A DNA stretch of 64,000 nucleotides from Asaia lannensis NBRC 102526 (lineage in GTDB: Bacteria > Pseudomonadota > Alphaproteobacteria > Acetobacterales > Acetobacteraceae): contig NZ_JAMXQU010000001.1 in the NCBI RefSeq assembly GCF_024054035.1, positions 1 through 64,000 of the forward strand, in the 5' to 3' direction. Positions 35,447 to 44,600 of this stretch are shown one piece after another (the stretch's first letter is position 1; every line of letters starts with the position of its first letter). The notes under the pieces were generated by a model. That model was not told the DNA's origin. It worked only from the letters and a program-made list of their open reading frames with translations, and did not search any database. The translations under genes were made by a program, and so were the position numbers.

Positions 35447-36562
35447 TTGCGCCCATTCATTTTCGGTACGTTGTTTGTCGTTGTCATTCTGAACTGGCTC
35501 TGGCCGCTTCCTTTGGCACTTCCCGTCAAACTCGCCGCGGTCGTGCTGATCGTCATGGCTGCGCTCTATCATCAATGGTGCCGCCTTTCTTCCGGTTCCG
35601 TTTTTACCCCGGAGATGCCGCGCCCGCTGATCATTCTGTTCAACTGGGCCTTCGGGGCCCTGATGTTCGTCACCCTCGGGCAATTGCTCGTCGATATCGT
35701 GGCTGCCCTGATTGCGCTGGTACAGTGGCATGGCATCGTGATCGGCACCGCCCCGCGCGTTGGGGTCGGCGTAGTGGCTGCTTTTCTTTCGGCGCTGGGT
35801 GTCTGGAATGCCATACGCGTGCCACCGGTCCGGCATGAGACCGTTTTCATTCCCGGGCTCGCACCTGTTTTTGACGGCTATCGCATAACCCAGTTGACGG
35901 ATCTGCATATCACGCGGCTTTTTCCCCGTCGCTGGGCCGAAGAGGTGGTGGCGCGCACCAATGCCATCGGAGCGGATCTGATTGTGGTGACCGGCGATTT
36001 CATCGATGGATCGGTGGCCATGCGTCGCGACGACGTGGCCCCGCTTTCACAGCTCAAAGCCCCCGATGGTGTGATAGCCTGTCCGGGCAATCATGAGTAT
36101 TTCTTCGATTATCGTGAATGGATGCAGCATCTCGCAACGCTCGGCTTTCACATGCTGCTCAATACGCATTGCGTCATCACCCGCGCAGGCGCGTCGCTTG
36201 TGGTTGCAGGCGTGACGGATCGCTCAGCAGGGCGACACGGCGAAGCCAGACCCGATCTGGCGGCTGCTCTCGCCGGGCGGCCTGCTGACGCGCCGGTCAT
36301 TCTGCTCGATCACCAGCCCGGTGAAGCGCGTCAGGCTGCCGAACGCGGCGTATCGCTCCAGCTGTCAGGACATACGCATGGCGGTATGCTCTATGGTCTG
36401 GATCGCATGGTAGCGCGGGGAAATAACGGTTTTGTCTCGCGGCGCTATGAGATCGGCGCCATGACGCTCTATGTCGGTAACGGTACCGGCATCTGGCCCG
36501 GCTTCGCTTTGCGCCTTGGAAGACCCTCAGAGATTACCTGCTTTCATCTCAAGTCGGCCTGA
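35447..36562 (+). CDS. Membrane-anchored metallophosphoesterase (YkuE-like)
   Basis: 371 aa. Residues 1-125 hold about four hydrophobic segments; the catalytic calcineurin-like domain follows with QLTDLHITRLF (DxH), VVTGDFIDG (GDxxD), CPGNHEY (GNHE), LLDHQP and SGHTHGGM (GHxH). The domain probably faces the periplasm side and hydrolyses phosphodiester or pyrophosphate bonds of an envelope substrate (family knowledge: YkuE is Tat-linked or membrane bound; substrate unclear). The start is TTG at 35447; no ATG is available in frame nearby, so the true N-terminus may differ. Confidence 0.82.
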   Translation: MRPFIFGTLFVVVILNWLWPLPLALPVKLAAVVLIVMAALYHQWCRLSSGSVFTPEMPRPLIILFNWAFGALMFVTLGQLLVDIVAALIALVQWHGIVIGTAPRVGVGVVAAFLSALGVWNAIRVPPVRHETVFIPGLAPVFDGYRITQLTDLHITRLFPRRWAEEVVARTNAIGADLIVVTGDFIDGSVAMRRDDVAPLSQLKAPDGVIACPGNHEYFFDYREWMQHLATLGFHMLLNTHCVITRAGASLVVAGVTDRSAGRHGEARPDLAAALAGRPADAPVILLDHQPGEARQAAERGVSLQLSGHTHGGMLYGLDRMVARGNNGFVSRRYEIGAMTLYVGNGTGIWPGFALRLGRPSEITCFHLKSA

Positions 36563-36766
36563 GCACAAGGGGGAGGTGGCTCGGTCTGACCGATGGGGTC
36601 CTGATGTAGGCATGACTGTATGAAGCTGCTACGTCCGGCAGGCGCGATGGCTGCGGTGAAAAATGTGCCATCGGTCAGGGCATGACTCTGGCGCTTCGTT
36701 GATACCGGGGAGCCCTGTCATCGAGAGCTGGCGCGGCAACGGGTTTTGTATGGACGGGGGAAGAAA

Positions 36767-37651
36767 ATGGGCCGGTATTGCGTGACAGTGACATGTGAGG
36801 CGCGTCGCGGCATTGTCGCTGTGATCTCTGGTTATCTTGCCGGGAAAGAATGCAATATCCGCGATAGTTCGCAATTCGACGATATCGAATCGAACCGCTT
36901 TTTCATGCGCACGAGTTTTCTTGCCGAGGCCGATACCAGCCTTGAGGAATTGCAGCGTGATTTTGCACCGATCGCCCGACAATACGGGATGACGGCTACT
37001 TTCCATGACGAGAACGAGCGCCTGAAGGTCGTGATTATGGTGTCACGCTTCGGTCATTGCCTGAACGATCTTCTTTACCGCACCCGCATTGGCGCCCTGC
37101 CGATCGATATTGTCGCAGTGATTTCCAATCATCTGGATTTCCAGAAGCTTGTCGTCAATCACGATATTGCATTCCACTACGTCAAGGTGACGAAAGAGAA
37201 CAAACCCGAGGCCGAGGCGCAGCAGCTGGCCATCATACGCGAAAGCGGAGCGCAACTGGTGGTTCTGGCGCGCTATATGCAGGTGCTGTCCGATGAGATG
37301 TGTCAGGCGCTTTCGGGGCGTACCATCAACATCCATCATTCTTTCCTGCCCAGCTTCAAGGGAGCCCATCCCTACCACCAGGCCCATGCGCGTGGCGTCA
37401 AGCTGATTGGGGCCACCGCCCATTATGTGACGGCCGCGCTCGATGAGGGGCCGATCATCGAGCAGGACATCATTCGCGTTTCGCACAACCAGTCAGCCGA
37501 TGACTACGTCACGCTGGGGCGCGATGTGGAAAGTCAGGTTCTGGCGCGGGCAATCCATGCCCATGCCCATCGTCGTGTCTTTATCAACGGCAAGAGCACG
37601 GTCGTTTTCCCGGCAAGCCCCGGTTCATTTGCGTCCTCCCGTAACGGTTGA
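36767..37651 (+). CDS. purU: Formyltetrahydrofolate deformylase
   Basis: 294 aa, releases formate from 10-formyl-THF to balance one-carbon pools. N-terminal ACT domain (RYCVTVTCEARRGIVAVISGYL, 3-80), then a formyltransferase-type catalytic domain with VISNH, HHSFLPSFKGAHPYHQA and GATAHYVTAALDEGPIIEQD; the active-site Asn/His/Asp are present (INIHHS, LDEGPI). ATG 36767 has GGGGGAAG upstream, better than the in-frame TTG at 36746. Next to the MesD methionine synthase, consistent with a methyl/one-carbon context. Confidence 0.95.
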   Translation: MGRYCVTVTCEARRGIVAVISGYLAGKECNIRDSSQFDDIESNRFFMRTSFLAEADTSLEELQRDFAPIARQYGMTATFHDENERLKVVIMVSRFGHCLNDLLYRTRIGALPIDIVAVISNHLDFQKLVVNHDIAFHYVKVTKENKPEAEAQQLAIIRESGAQLVVLARYMQVLSDEMCQALSGRTINIHHSFLPSFKGAHPYHQAHARGVKLIGATAHYVTAALDEGPIIEQDIIRVSHNQSADDYVTLGRDVESQVLARAIHAHAHRRVFINGKSTVVFPASPGSFASSRNG

Positions 37652-37656
37652 GAGGG

Positions 37657-37671
37657 GGCGCAGAATGCGCC
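37657..37671. terminator. Short hairpin between purU and mesD
   Basis: GGCGCA-GAA-TGCGCC, six-base stem, between convergent genes. No T-run, weak call. Confidence 0.35.
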
Positions 37672-37725
37672 GGGGTGAGGGTGATGCGCTACCGGACGTG
37701 ACCCGGATTAAGCCTGTGACCGCTC

Positions 37726-38757
37726 TCAGGCGCAGGTCAGTTCGCGCCTGACGATTTCGGCGCCTCCCGCCAGCGCCTTGAGCTTGCCTCTGGCGACGCT
37801 GCGCGAGAGCGGTGCCATGCCGCAATTGGTGCAGGGGCAGAGGTTTTCGGCATCGACGAATTGCAACGCCTTGCGCAGGGTATCGGCCACTTCCTCAGGC
37901 GTTTCGATGCGGTTGCTTGCCACATCTATGGCCCCGACCATCACCTTCTTGCCGCGCAGCAGTTCGATCAGCTCCATCGGTACGTGGGAGTTCTGGCATT
38001 CCAGCGAAACGAGATCGATGCTTGAGGCCTGAAGTCTGGGGAAGGTTCGCTCATACTGCCGCCATTCGTGACCGAGGGTCTTTTTCCAGTCCGTATTGGC
38101 CTTGATGCCGTAGCCGTAGCAGATATGGACGGCAGTCTGGCATTTCAGTCCTTCGATAGCGCGCTCGAGCGTGGCGATGCCCCAGTCATTGACCTCATCG
38201 AAAAACACATTGAAAGCGGGCTCATCGAACTGGATAATATCGACCCCGGCCTGTTCCAGTTCTCTGGCCTCGGCATTGAGAATGGCGGCAAATTCCCAGG
38301 CCAGTTTCTCGCGGCTCTTGTAGTGCGCGTCATAGAGCGTATCGATCATGGTCATGGGGCCGGGCAGCGCCCATTTGATGGGGGCTTTTGTCTGCTGGCG
38401 CAGAAATCGGGCGTCTTCCACAAAAACGGGTTTTTCGCGCGCGACAGCGCTCACTACCGTCGGCACACTGGCCTCATAGCGATTGCGTATGGTGACGGTC
38501 TCGCGCTTTTCGAAATCGACACCGGCCAGATGCTCGATAAAGGTGGTGACGAAATGCTGGCGCGTCTGTTCGCCATCACTGACGATATCGATCCCTGCGA
38601 CCTGCTGTTCGAGCAGCGAGACGCGCAATGCATCCTGCTTGGCCTCGGTCAGGGCCTCGCCTTCCATTTTCCAGGGAGACCAGAGTTTTTCGGGTTCTGC
38701 CAGCCATGAGGGTTTGGGCAGGCTGCCAGCCGTGGCAGTCGGGAGAAGCTTTTTCAT
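37726..38757 (-). CDS. mesD: Core methionine synthase MesD
   Basis: 343 aa, equivalent to only the C-terminal catalytic barrel of MetE, ending in the zinc site: His211 and Cys213 (HICYGYG), Glu253 (LECQNSHVP) and Cys312 (CTNCGMAP). The folate-binding N-terminal half of MetE is absent. This short MetE homologue paired with a DUF1852 gene is the MesD/MesX family described as a folate-independent methionine synthase needing MesX and oxygen. The start at 38757 gives MKKLLPTATAGSLP; upstream codons overlap the spacer to mesX and look non-coding. Confidence 0.92.
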   Translation of the reverse strand: MKKLLPTATAGSLPKPSWLAEPEKLWSPWKMEGEALTEAKQDALRVSLLEQQVAGIDIVSDGEQTRQHFVTTFIEHLAGVDFEKRETVTIRNRYEASVPTVVSAVAREKPVFVEDARFLRQQTKAPIKWALPGPMTMIDTLYDAHYKSREKLAWEFAAILNAEARELEQAGVDIIQFDEPAFNVFFDEVNDWGIATLERAIEGLKCQTAVHICYGYGIKANTDWKKTLGHEWRQYERTFPRLQASSIDLVSLECQNSHVPMELIELLRGKKVMVGAIDVASNRIETPEEVADTLRKALQFVDAENLCPCTNCGMAPLSRSVARGKLKALAGGAEIVRRELTCA

Positions 38758-38791
38758 AGGGTAGGACTTTCCGGGAGTTCCGTCTGGGCAA

Positions 38792-39769
38792 TCAGGCCGC
38801 ATTCTGGCTCGACCACCGGTCGAGAAAGGATTTATGCGGCGCGATAAAATGTTCGCCTGCAAACTGCCCCTGCTCGATGGCCAGACGTGTGCGTTCATCG
38901 CGGTCGTAGACGATACGCGTATTCGAATAATCGCTGTGTTTGAGGCTCGGCTTGAAGTGCGCCGAGGCAGCGGCGTTCGCATTGTAGATTTCGGGGCGAT
39001 AAATGCGCTGGAATGTTTCCATCGTGCTGATCGTGCCGATCAGTTCGAGGGGGGTATACTCGTTGAGAAGATCGCCGAAAAAATAAAAGGCGAGCGGGGC
39101 TTTTGCACCGGGCGGCATGAAATAGCGCACCCGCATACCCATTTTTGCGAAATAGCTTTCGGTCAGGGAGGCTGCATCGGGTGTATATTCGACACCCAGA
39201 ACCGGGTGATGGTTATCGGTGCGGGTATAAACCCTGTTTTCTGAAACGCTCAGGCAGATCACAGGATATTTCGTGAAATGCGTTTTGTAGATCTCAGAGG
39301 CGATAAAGGCCTGAAAAATCCTCCCATGCAGAACACCGAATTTATCGGGCACGGAAAAACCGGATTTTCCACGATTATGTTCGGGCAACAGCACGCTGAA
39401 ATCGTAATCTCTTACATAGGATGAGAAATTATTGCCGACGAGGCCGTCGAGATGTCTGCCTGTCACACGGTCCAGAATACTGGTTTTCAGCAGTTCGATT
39501 GCTGGAAAGCTTCTGTCCGATTCGCCGAGAGAAAGCGCGATGGAAACAATATCGAGTACGATACCGTAACGGTTTCCCTCGGCATTATCCCAGTGTGCAA
39601 GATCGTTGAAACGACGCTCGATCATCGTCAGCGCCGCACGCAGGTTCTCCTGACGGGAGGTGCCTCTTGCGAGATTGGCAAAATTGGTTGTCAGCCGTGT
39701 GCCAGGTGCCGGCGCATAATTTTCATCGAAGCGAAGGCTTTTGATCGTGAACCTAAAATCGCTGGTCAT
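38792..39769 (-). CDS. mesX: DUF1852 protein MesX, partner of MesD
   Basis: 325 aa, DUF1852 family, begins MTSDFRFTIKSLRFDENY. In characterised bacteria MesX is required for MesD function, probably in providing the methyl group in an oxygen-dependent way; the donor is not firmly established. No signal peptide or transmembrane helix. 34 bases upstream of mesD on the same strand, so an operon. The upstream gap carries a 47-base dyad. Confidence 0.9.
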   Translation of the reverse strand: MTSDFRFTIKSLRFDENYAPAPGTRLTTNFANLARGTSRQENLRAALTMIERRFNDLAHWDNAEGNRYGIVLDIVSIALSLGESDRSFPAIELLKTSILDRVTGRHLDGLVGNNFSSYVRDYDFSVLLPEHNRGKSGFSVPDKFGVLHGRIFQAFIASEIYKTHFTKYPVICLSVSENRVYTRTDNHHPVLGVEYTPDAASLTESYFAKMGMRVRYFMPPGAKAPLAFYFFGDLLNEYTPLELIGTISTMETFQRIYRPEIYNANAAASAHFKPSLKHSDYSNTRIVYDRDERTRLAIEQGQFAGEHFIAPHKSFLDRWSSQNAA

Positions 39770-39881
39770 GTCGGGCGGATATCCTTTGCTGGATGATCGA
39801 TCCGCGCCACGTTATGCCTGCCGCCGCGCGGTGCGAGCGAGGCCACTTATCCGGCAGCATGTATCATGAAGACAAATGATT

Positions 39882-39928
39882 ATAAGTCGCTTTAACATGA
39901 CTCGTTGTCATGGTTTATCGCGACTTAT
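39882..39928. promoter_or_regulatory. 47-bp nested dyad upstream of mesX
   Basis: ATAAGTCGC (39882-39890) and GCGACTTAT (39920-39928) are exact inverted repeats, and inside them CATGAC (39896-39901) and GTCATG (39907-39912) form a second pair around TCGTT. The element lies 113 bases upstream of mesX and 34 bases after the LysR gene. It may be the operator for the neighbouring LysR regulator, an RNA structure in the mesX leader, or the lysR transcript end. Confidence 0.6.
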
Positions 39929-39961
39929 GCCGGGCAGGAAGGCCGGCGGAGCGTAAAGCCG

Positions 39962-40834
39962 CTAGACCTCGACGCTGGCCGCGAGATTTATGAAGCCGTC
40001 GAGGTAGGAAGGAGCCTTGCCGGTGCGATGACCGAGATGGATGGATTTGAGAATACCCTCTCCGATCCTGATCCCCTTTACGCCTTTGACCTTGCGAAGC
40101 AGCCAGTCCGGCGTTGCGCTGACTGCACGCCCCGAGGCCACGAGACGCAACATGAGATCGGTCGTTTCCACCGTGCGGTGCCGGCGTGGCTGAGCGTGAC
40201 CGGGGACGAGAAACCTTGTGTAGATGTCGAGCCGCTCGCGTGAGACGGGATAGGTGATCAGCGTCTCGGTTGCCAGATCTTCCGGCTCGACATGATGCTT
40301 CTGTGCAAGCGGATGGGTGTCGGCTACGGCAAGCACCAGTTCGTAATCGAAAACGGGAGTAAAATTGAGCTCGGGGCGCGCACTGGGGTCGGGCGTAACC
40401 AGAATGTCGATTTCATGCCCCAGAAGGGCAGTCAGGCCGCCGAACTGGAAGGCTGTGGTTACGTCGAGTTCGACGTCCGGCCATGCTGCCAGAAACGGGT
40501 CGACCACCTGCATCAGCCAGTCCTGACACGGGTGACATTCCATACCAATACGGATCGATCCGCGCCGGCCGCGTGCATAATCCTCCAGGACTGTTTTGCC
40601 GTGTTCGAGCTGGGGCAGGACGCGCTGGGCGAGCTCCAGCAGGTATTCTCCTGCCAGCGTAAAACGCAGCTTATGCCCTTCGCGCTCGAAAAGCCTGACA
40701 TTGTAGCGCTCCTCGAACCGACGAATGGCGTGGCTGACCGCCGATTGTGTCAGGCAAAGCTGCTCGGCTGCCTGTGTCAGGCTGCCCGACCGGTGAATCT
40801 CCCGCATGATGGCCAAAGGCTGGATTTCGATCAC
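39962..40834 (-). CDS. LysR-family regulator, MetR-like
   Basis: 290 aa. N-terminal winged helix-turn-helix (about 1-60: MREIHRSGSLTQAAEQLCLTQSAVSHAIRRFEERYNVRLFER) and a periplasmic-binding-like effector domain. The N-terminus VIEIQPLAI... resembles MetR, which responds to homocysteine. The GTG at 40834 (GGGAG nine bases upstream) is taken as start for this similarity; the frame is open 35 codons further. Upstream of and co-directional with mesX-mesD, so control of methionine synthesis is likely. Confidence 0.85.
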   Translation of the reverse strand: MIEIQPLAIMREIHRSGSLTQAAEQLCLTQSAVSHAIRRFEERYNVRLFEREGHKLRFTLAGEYLLELAQRVLPQLEHGKTVLEDYARGRRGSIRIGMECHPCQDWLMQVVDPFLAAWPDVELDVTTAFQFGGLTALLGHEIDILVTPDPSARPELNFTPVFDYELVLAVADTHPLAQKHHVEPEDLATETLITYPVSRERLDIYTRFLVPGHAQPRRHRTVETTDLMLRLVASGRAVSATPDWLLRKVKGVKGIRIGEGILKSIHLGHRTGKAPSYLDGFINLAASVEV

Positions 40835-41077
40835 TACACATGAACTCCCGTCAGCTAACCCTATCTGGAACGGATCGGGCGTCATGCGCAAGCGATGCTG
40901 GGTGTTGGGTTGGGAGAGCGAGAAGAGGAGCGGCGACATGTCTGTGCTGGAAATAACGTTCTGGTCTCTATCGCCAGACTATAGAAAACCGAACGTCCCC
41001 CCTGCGCGCATTTTCAGGCAGGTGCCTGATTGCGCACCGGTTATTTATGACCCGGTCTCCTGTCACGCTGCGCCTCA

Positions 41078-41130
41078 GGCACAAGGCGGGTTGTGCCCGA
41101 GGACAGGGTCATAGGCGTGTCCTGACCCTG
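41078..41130 (-). terminator. Two hairpins after poxB
   Basis: CAGGGTCA (41104-41111) with TGACCCTG (41123-41130), and GGCACAA (41078-41084) with TTGTGCC (41091-41097). They follow the poxB stop directly. No T-run, but tandem stems at a gene end suggest a transcript terminator or stabiliser. Confidence 0.55.
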
Positions 41131-41132
41131 TT

Positions 41133-42848
41133 CTAACGACGCAGCGCCCCTCCGATAAGGTGCGCAACATCGCCTGCCCGTCCTGACAGAAGCCCCTTCG
41201 CAGCATAAAGGGCCATTCCTGCGACTTCTTTTGCATGAATATCGGGAGGCATGACCAGTTCGAATTCATTGGTCACCACATCCAGCAGGGCTGGTCCCGG
41301 TACGGCAAGGAATTCCTGTACAGCGGCATCGAGATCGACCGGATTTTCCACCTGGCGGCTCCACAGCCCGATGGCCGAGGCCACATGGCTGAAATCCGGA
41401 TTGATCAGATTTGTGTAGTGATCGAGCAGACCCTCGACCTTCTGTTCGAGCTCGACGAAATTCAGGGAGCTGTTGTTGAAGACAACCACCTTGATCGGCA
41501 GATTTTCCTGTATCGAGGTCAGCAGATCGCCAAGCAGCATGGCAATGCCACCATCTCCTGAAAAGGAGATGACCTGACGATCGGGAAACGCCTTCTGTGC
41601 CCCCAGCGCCTGTGGCATTGCATTGGCCATGGTGCCGTGGCTCAGGCTCACCAGTGTGCGGTTCTGTCCGGTTGAGGGAACATGCCGGAGAACCCAGACC
41701 ATAGGAGAGCCGCCATCAGCCGTAAAAACGGCATTGGGGGCAGCATGGCGTGCAACTGTTGCGGCCAGATATTGTGGGTGGATTGTGCCTTTCCCGCCAG
41801 TCACAGCCCTTTCGTCCAGCTTGTGCTGCGCCTCATGGGCAACTTTAAGCGAGGCATCCAGAAAAGCCCTGTCGGTACGCGGCGTGATATGCGGCAGCAA
41901 GGCGTCGAGTGTTGCACCGACATCGCCCGCAACGCCCAGATCGACAGGATGACGCCGACCCAGATGGACGGGATCGATATCGAGCTGAATGATCCTTGCC
42001 TTGTCGGGATAATACTGCGACCAGGCAAAATTGCAGCCCAGCAAAAGCAGCGTATCGCAGGAGGTAACGGCATGCAGGCCGCCTTCCGCTCCGATCATGC
42101 CGGTCATCCCGACATCGAAGGGATTATCGTGCTCCAGAAAGTCTTTGGCTCTCGATGTCCGGGCAACGGGCGCCTTCAGCGCATCGGCCAGACGCACGAT
42201 CTGGTCGTGGGCGTCCTCACATCCTGAACCGCCGAAAATGGTAATGCGCTTACCAGCATTGAGCATATCCGCCATCAGGGCGATTTCGCTGGCATTAGGC
42301 GTTACGACGGGACGTGCGAAATGCGGACGATAGCCGGATGTATTTTCGGCTTTGGCGGCGAAAATATCGGCAGGCACGATCAGAACGGCGACACCGCGTC
42401 GTGCCATGGCGGCCTGAGCCGCCATAACCGTCATGCGGACCGCCTGTTCGGGGGTGCGTATCTCTTCACAGAAGACGGTCCCTGCCGCATAGACGGCGCG
42501 AAAATCGACCTCTTGCGGAAATTCGAACCCGAGCTGGTCACGTACGATCTGGCTTGCAATCAGGACCACAGGCGCGCGATTGCGGTTGCTCTCCCAGATG
42601 CCGTTAATGAAATGCAGACTGCCGGGACCGCACGACCCTGCGCAGAGGGTCAGTCGGTCGGCAAGCAGCGCCTCTGCTCCCGCTGCGAAAGCACCAGCTT
42701 CCTCGTGTCGCATATGAACGAAGGAAATCGCACTTCTGGAAAGTGCATCCGTGAAGTGATTCAGCGTATCTCCGGGAATGCCATAGCAGTGTTGTGCCCC
42801 GGTCTTTTCCAGAACGCTCACCATGGCTTCAGCAACGTTGCGGCTCAT
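41133..42848 (-). CDS. poxB: Pyruvate dehydrogenase (quinone) / pyruvate oxidase
   Basis: 571 aa ThDP- and FAD-dependent peripheral membrane enzyme oxidising pyruvate to acetate and CO2, passing electrons to ubiquinone. ThDP activation Glu in HMRHEEAGAFAAGAEA, ThDP/Mg motif GDGG...NNSSLN (about 435-462), central FAD domain (190-330), and a C-terminal tail KGLLSGRAGDVAHLIGGALRR like the lipid-activated tail of E. coli PoxB. GGAGA precedes the ATG by eight bases. In acetic acid bacteria it contributes to acetate formation. Confidence 0.93.
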   Translation of the reverse strand: MSRNVAEAMVSVLEKTGAQHCYGIPGDTLNHFTDALSRSAISFVHMRHEEAGAFAAGAEALLADRLTLCAGSCGPGSLHFINGIWESNRNRAPVVLIASQIVRDQLGFEFPQEVDFRAVYAAGTVFCEEIRTPEQAVRMTVMAAQAAMARRGVAVLIVPADIFAAKAENTSGYRPHFARPVVTPNASEIALMADMLNAGKRITIFGGSGCEDAHDQIVRLADALKAPVARTSRAKDFLEHDNPFDVGMTGMIGAEGGLHAVTSCDTLLLLGCNFAWSQYYPDKARIIQLDIDPVHLGRRHPVDLGVAGDVGATLDALLPHITPRTDRAFLDASLKVAHEAQHKLDERAVTGGKGTIHPQYLAATVARHAAPNAVFTADGGSPMVWVLRHVPSTGQNRTLVSLSHGTMANAMPQALGAQKAFPDRQVISFSGDGGIAMLLGDLLTSIQENLPIKVVVFNNSSLNFVELEQKVEGLLDHYTNLINPDFSHVASAIGLWSRQVENPVDLDAAVQEFLAVPGPALLDVVTNEFELVMPPDIHAKEVAGMALYAAKGLLSGRAGDVAHLIGGALRR

Positions 42849-43092
42849 CTAGAAATCTCCACAGTCGACATCTGGTATGACAACGTGGAAAGCCGAAAAC
42901 AGGTTCTGTTTTCGTACAAAACCTCACAATAAAGATATAATATGACGGGTTGTCGACTGGGATTTATCGTTAGATAATTCAATGAATAAACATGATTATT
43001 CCGTAATAAACTTGTTTTTCAGTGATCTCGCAGGGGGCATCGGCCATGAGAGTAAGTGGCTGTCGTGAGATGGTATGGCGAAAACGGGCCCG

Positions 43093-43545
43093 CTATCGCG
43101 ATCCGGTCCTGCCAGAAGTGCTTCGGTCGATTTCCCGTTCAAGCCAGCCAGCAATAACGGCCAGAACGTAATTCTGCTGCTCTGGTGGCAGGGCAGTATT
43201 TTTCTCAAAACCATGCCACTTCATCAGGCATGACCGGCAACATGTGGCTGTAGCGTGCTGAGCGACAAAGACCGGATGGCCTCGCCATGGTGTCTGTCGA
43301 CCGTCATTTTCAGGGCGGGCAGGAGCCAGCCTGCGGGCGATGAAAGCTGCGCCATGGTCGAGAACCTGTGGCAAGCCTGTCCGTTCGAGATAGGCAATCT
43401 CGTCCTGCGAAAGGTGGAATTTGCTGCGGAAACGCGATCTGGCGAGTTTCTCCCACAGCATATTGGCGACGGTCGGTAAATTGCGTTCCTGTGCGAAGAG
43501 ATCGCCTTGTCCGCCCGATGGCGCATTGTCATGCGCTTTTGTCAC
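43093..43545 (-). CDS. DUF4186 family protein
   Basis: 150 aa. Matches the DUF4186 pattern: SRFRSKFHLSQDEIAYL, HGAAFIARRLAPARPENDGRQTPWRGHPVFVAQHATATCCRSCLMKWH. The conserved CCRxCLxKWH and HATATCC suggest a metal site. Function is unknown. It stands alone at the border of the accessory region; the ribosome site is not obvious. Confidence 0.85.
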   Translation of the reverse strand: MTKAHDNAPSGGQGDLFAQERNLPTVANMLWEKLARSRFRSKFHLSQDEIAYLERTGLPQVLDHGAAFIARRLAPARPENDGRQTPWRGHPVFVAQHATATCCRSCLMKWHGFEKNTALPPEQQNYVLAVIAGWLEREIDRSTSGRTGSR

Positions 43546-43619
43546 CCGCCTACTCCTGAGAAGCTGTTTATGCGTGCCGTATCGACATGTCTTGCACCCG
43601 TGTCAGTACACGCGCTGCC

Positions 43620-43981
43620 ACAGCATAACAGATCCTCTCTTGGATTCTCCCGGGCATACGATTTTCGGGATCAGCACCGGAATAGCTGGGAGTAAGCCCA
43701 AAACGGTCATATCGCTCGACGTTTCCATCGGTATTGAAGCGCCTTGCGCGGACCGTAATCCCCAAGCGTATCACGCCGTGACAGACCGTTGCGGTTTACA
43801 AAAATGATGCTGTGCAGTACGCGGCGGTCGTCAATGCGAGGCCGACCGGTGACTTCCGGGAGAGAACGGTCGCATACGCTCCTTTTGTCCAGCCCATCAG
43901 CCAAGACAGGTCGCTCATCTTCAGTCTCCTCAAGAAGCCTAAATCAGATTTACCCACCTCAAGCAATGGGTCCTGAGCCTA
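43620..43981 (-). pseudogene. IS5-like transposase remnant A (N-terminal part with terminal repeat)
   Basis: On the minus strand the start MSDLSWLMGW (ATG 43918) passes by frameshift into RPRIDDRRVLHSIIFVNRNGL...DYGPRKALQYRW, the N-terminal domain of IS5-family transposases; a second frameshift leads to GADPENRM, like the family's ADPKTVMID, and then it breaks off. Upstream at 43968-43981 lies GGGTCCTGAGCCTA, the complement of the end found at 44467, so this is the terminal repeat on the 5' side. Catalytic DDE residues are missing. Confidence 0.75.
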
Positions 43982-44061
43982 CGCAAAAACGCTCATCTGT
44001 GATTATCCAAACGGGCTCTTGGAAGAGATCTGTCTATTCAAGAACTTGCAAGAGAGCTGAA

Positions 44062-44232
44062 TTATTTATTTTTCTTGAGAAATACAAATGCCATAAACAC
44101 TACAAAATATGCCAGCATTGCGATCTTTTTAATCCCGAATGTGCTGGAGCTTTCCGGAAACAGGAGTAGCGTAACAATCAACGCCAATATAAACACCGCA
44201 AAACCTACGGTGTAATTTTTTCTAATATTCAA
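44062..44232 (-). CDS. Small membrane protein, 56 aa
   Basis: TTG at 44232 preceded by AAGGA eight bases upstream, ending at TAA 44062-44064. Two hydrophobic helices (about residues 8-26 and 35-52) separated by PESSSTFGIKK, ending LKKNK. AT-rich codons, unlike the chromosome average. No family recognised. It lies between two IS5-like remnants, so it is cargo DNA. Expression is not certain. Confidence 0.6.
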   Translation of the reverse strand: MNIRKNYTVGFAVFILALIVTLLLFPESSSTFGIKKIAMLAYFVVFMAFVFLKKNK

Positions 44233-44466
44233 TTTTTAATCCTTCAATATAAGTTCTTATAATTGAGAAAATAAAAATAAATACATGGAAAACGACTCAA
44301 TCTATCCTGAATTTGATAAATTTTTCGATCACGCCTGCAATTCCGCAGTCCCCCACCATGGGGTGATTCAACAAAACAGGATTTCAGCTCGTAAATATCC
44401 CAGCCTGCCATGGTACCCACCGCTTCGCCCCGATTGCGCGGCTCTCCATCCAATACTCCACTGCGC

Positions 44467-44600
44467 TAGGCTCAGGACCCCTAGCCGGAACATGACGGTT
44501 GCGGCGAGGCAGATAGCTAAAAAGAAGACTGTCGGGCATCTGTCATAGCGGGTCGTGCCTCTCAGTGAGCCAGCGACAAGCCAGTGCTGAGGATGCAAAG
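44467..44600 (-). pseudogene. IS5-like transposase remnant B (C-terminal end with terminal repeat)
   Basis: The minus strand encodes TRYDRCPTVFFLAICLAATVMF, the common C-terminal end of IS5-family transposases, immediately followed by the end TAGGCTCAGGACCC (44467-44480). This end matches the terminal repeat of remnant A in inverse orientation. Everything upstream of TTRYDR is lost. Confidence 0.7.

Noticed and set aside
35241-35492. 83-codon plus-strand frame with SVTVPVTATVT
   Set aside because: Low-complexity product of the small DNA repeat and overlaps the metallophosphoesterase start.
39882-39928. SAM-type riboswitch before mesX
   Set aside because: The nested dyad does not show the conserved core of SAM-I, SAM-II or SAM/SAH riboswitches that I know; kept only as an unexplained dyad.
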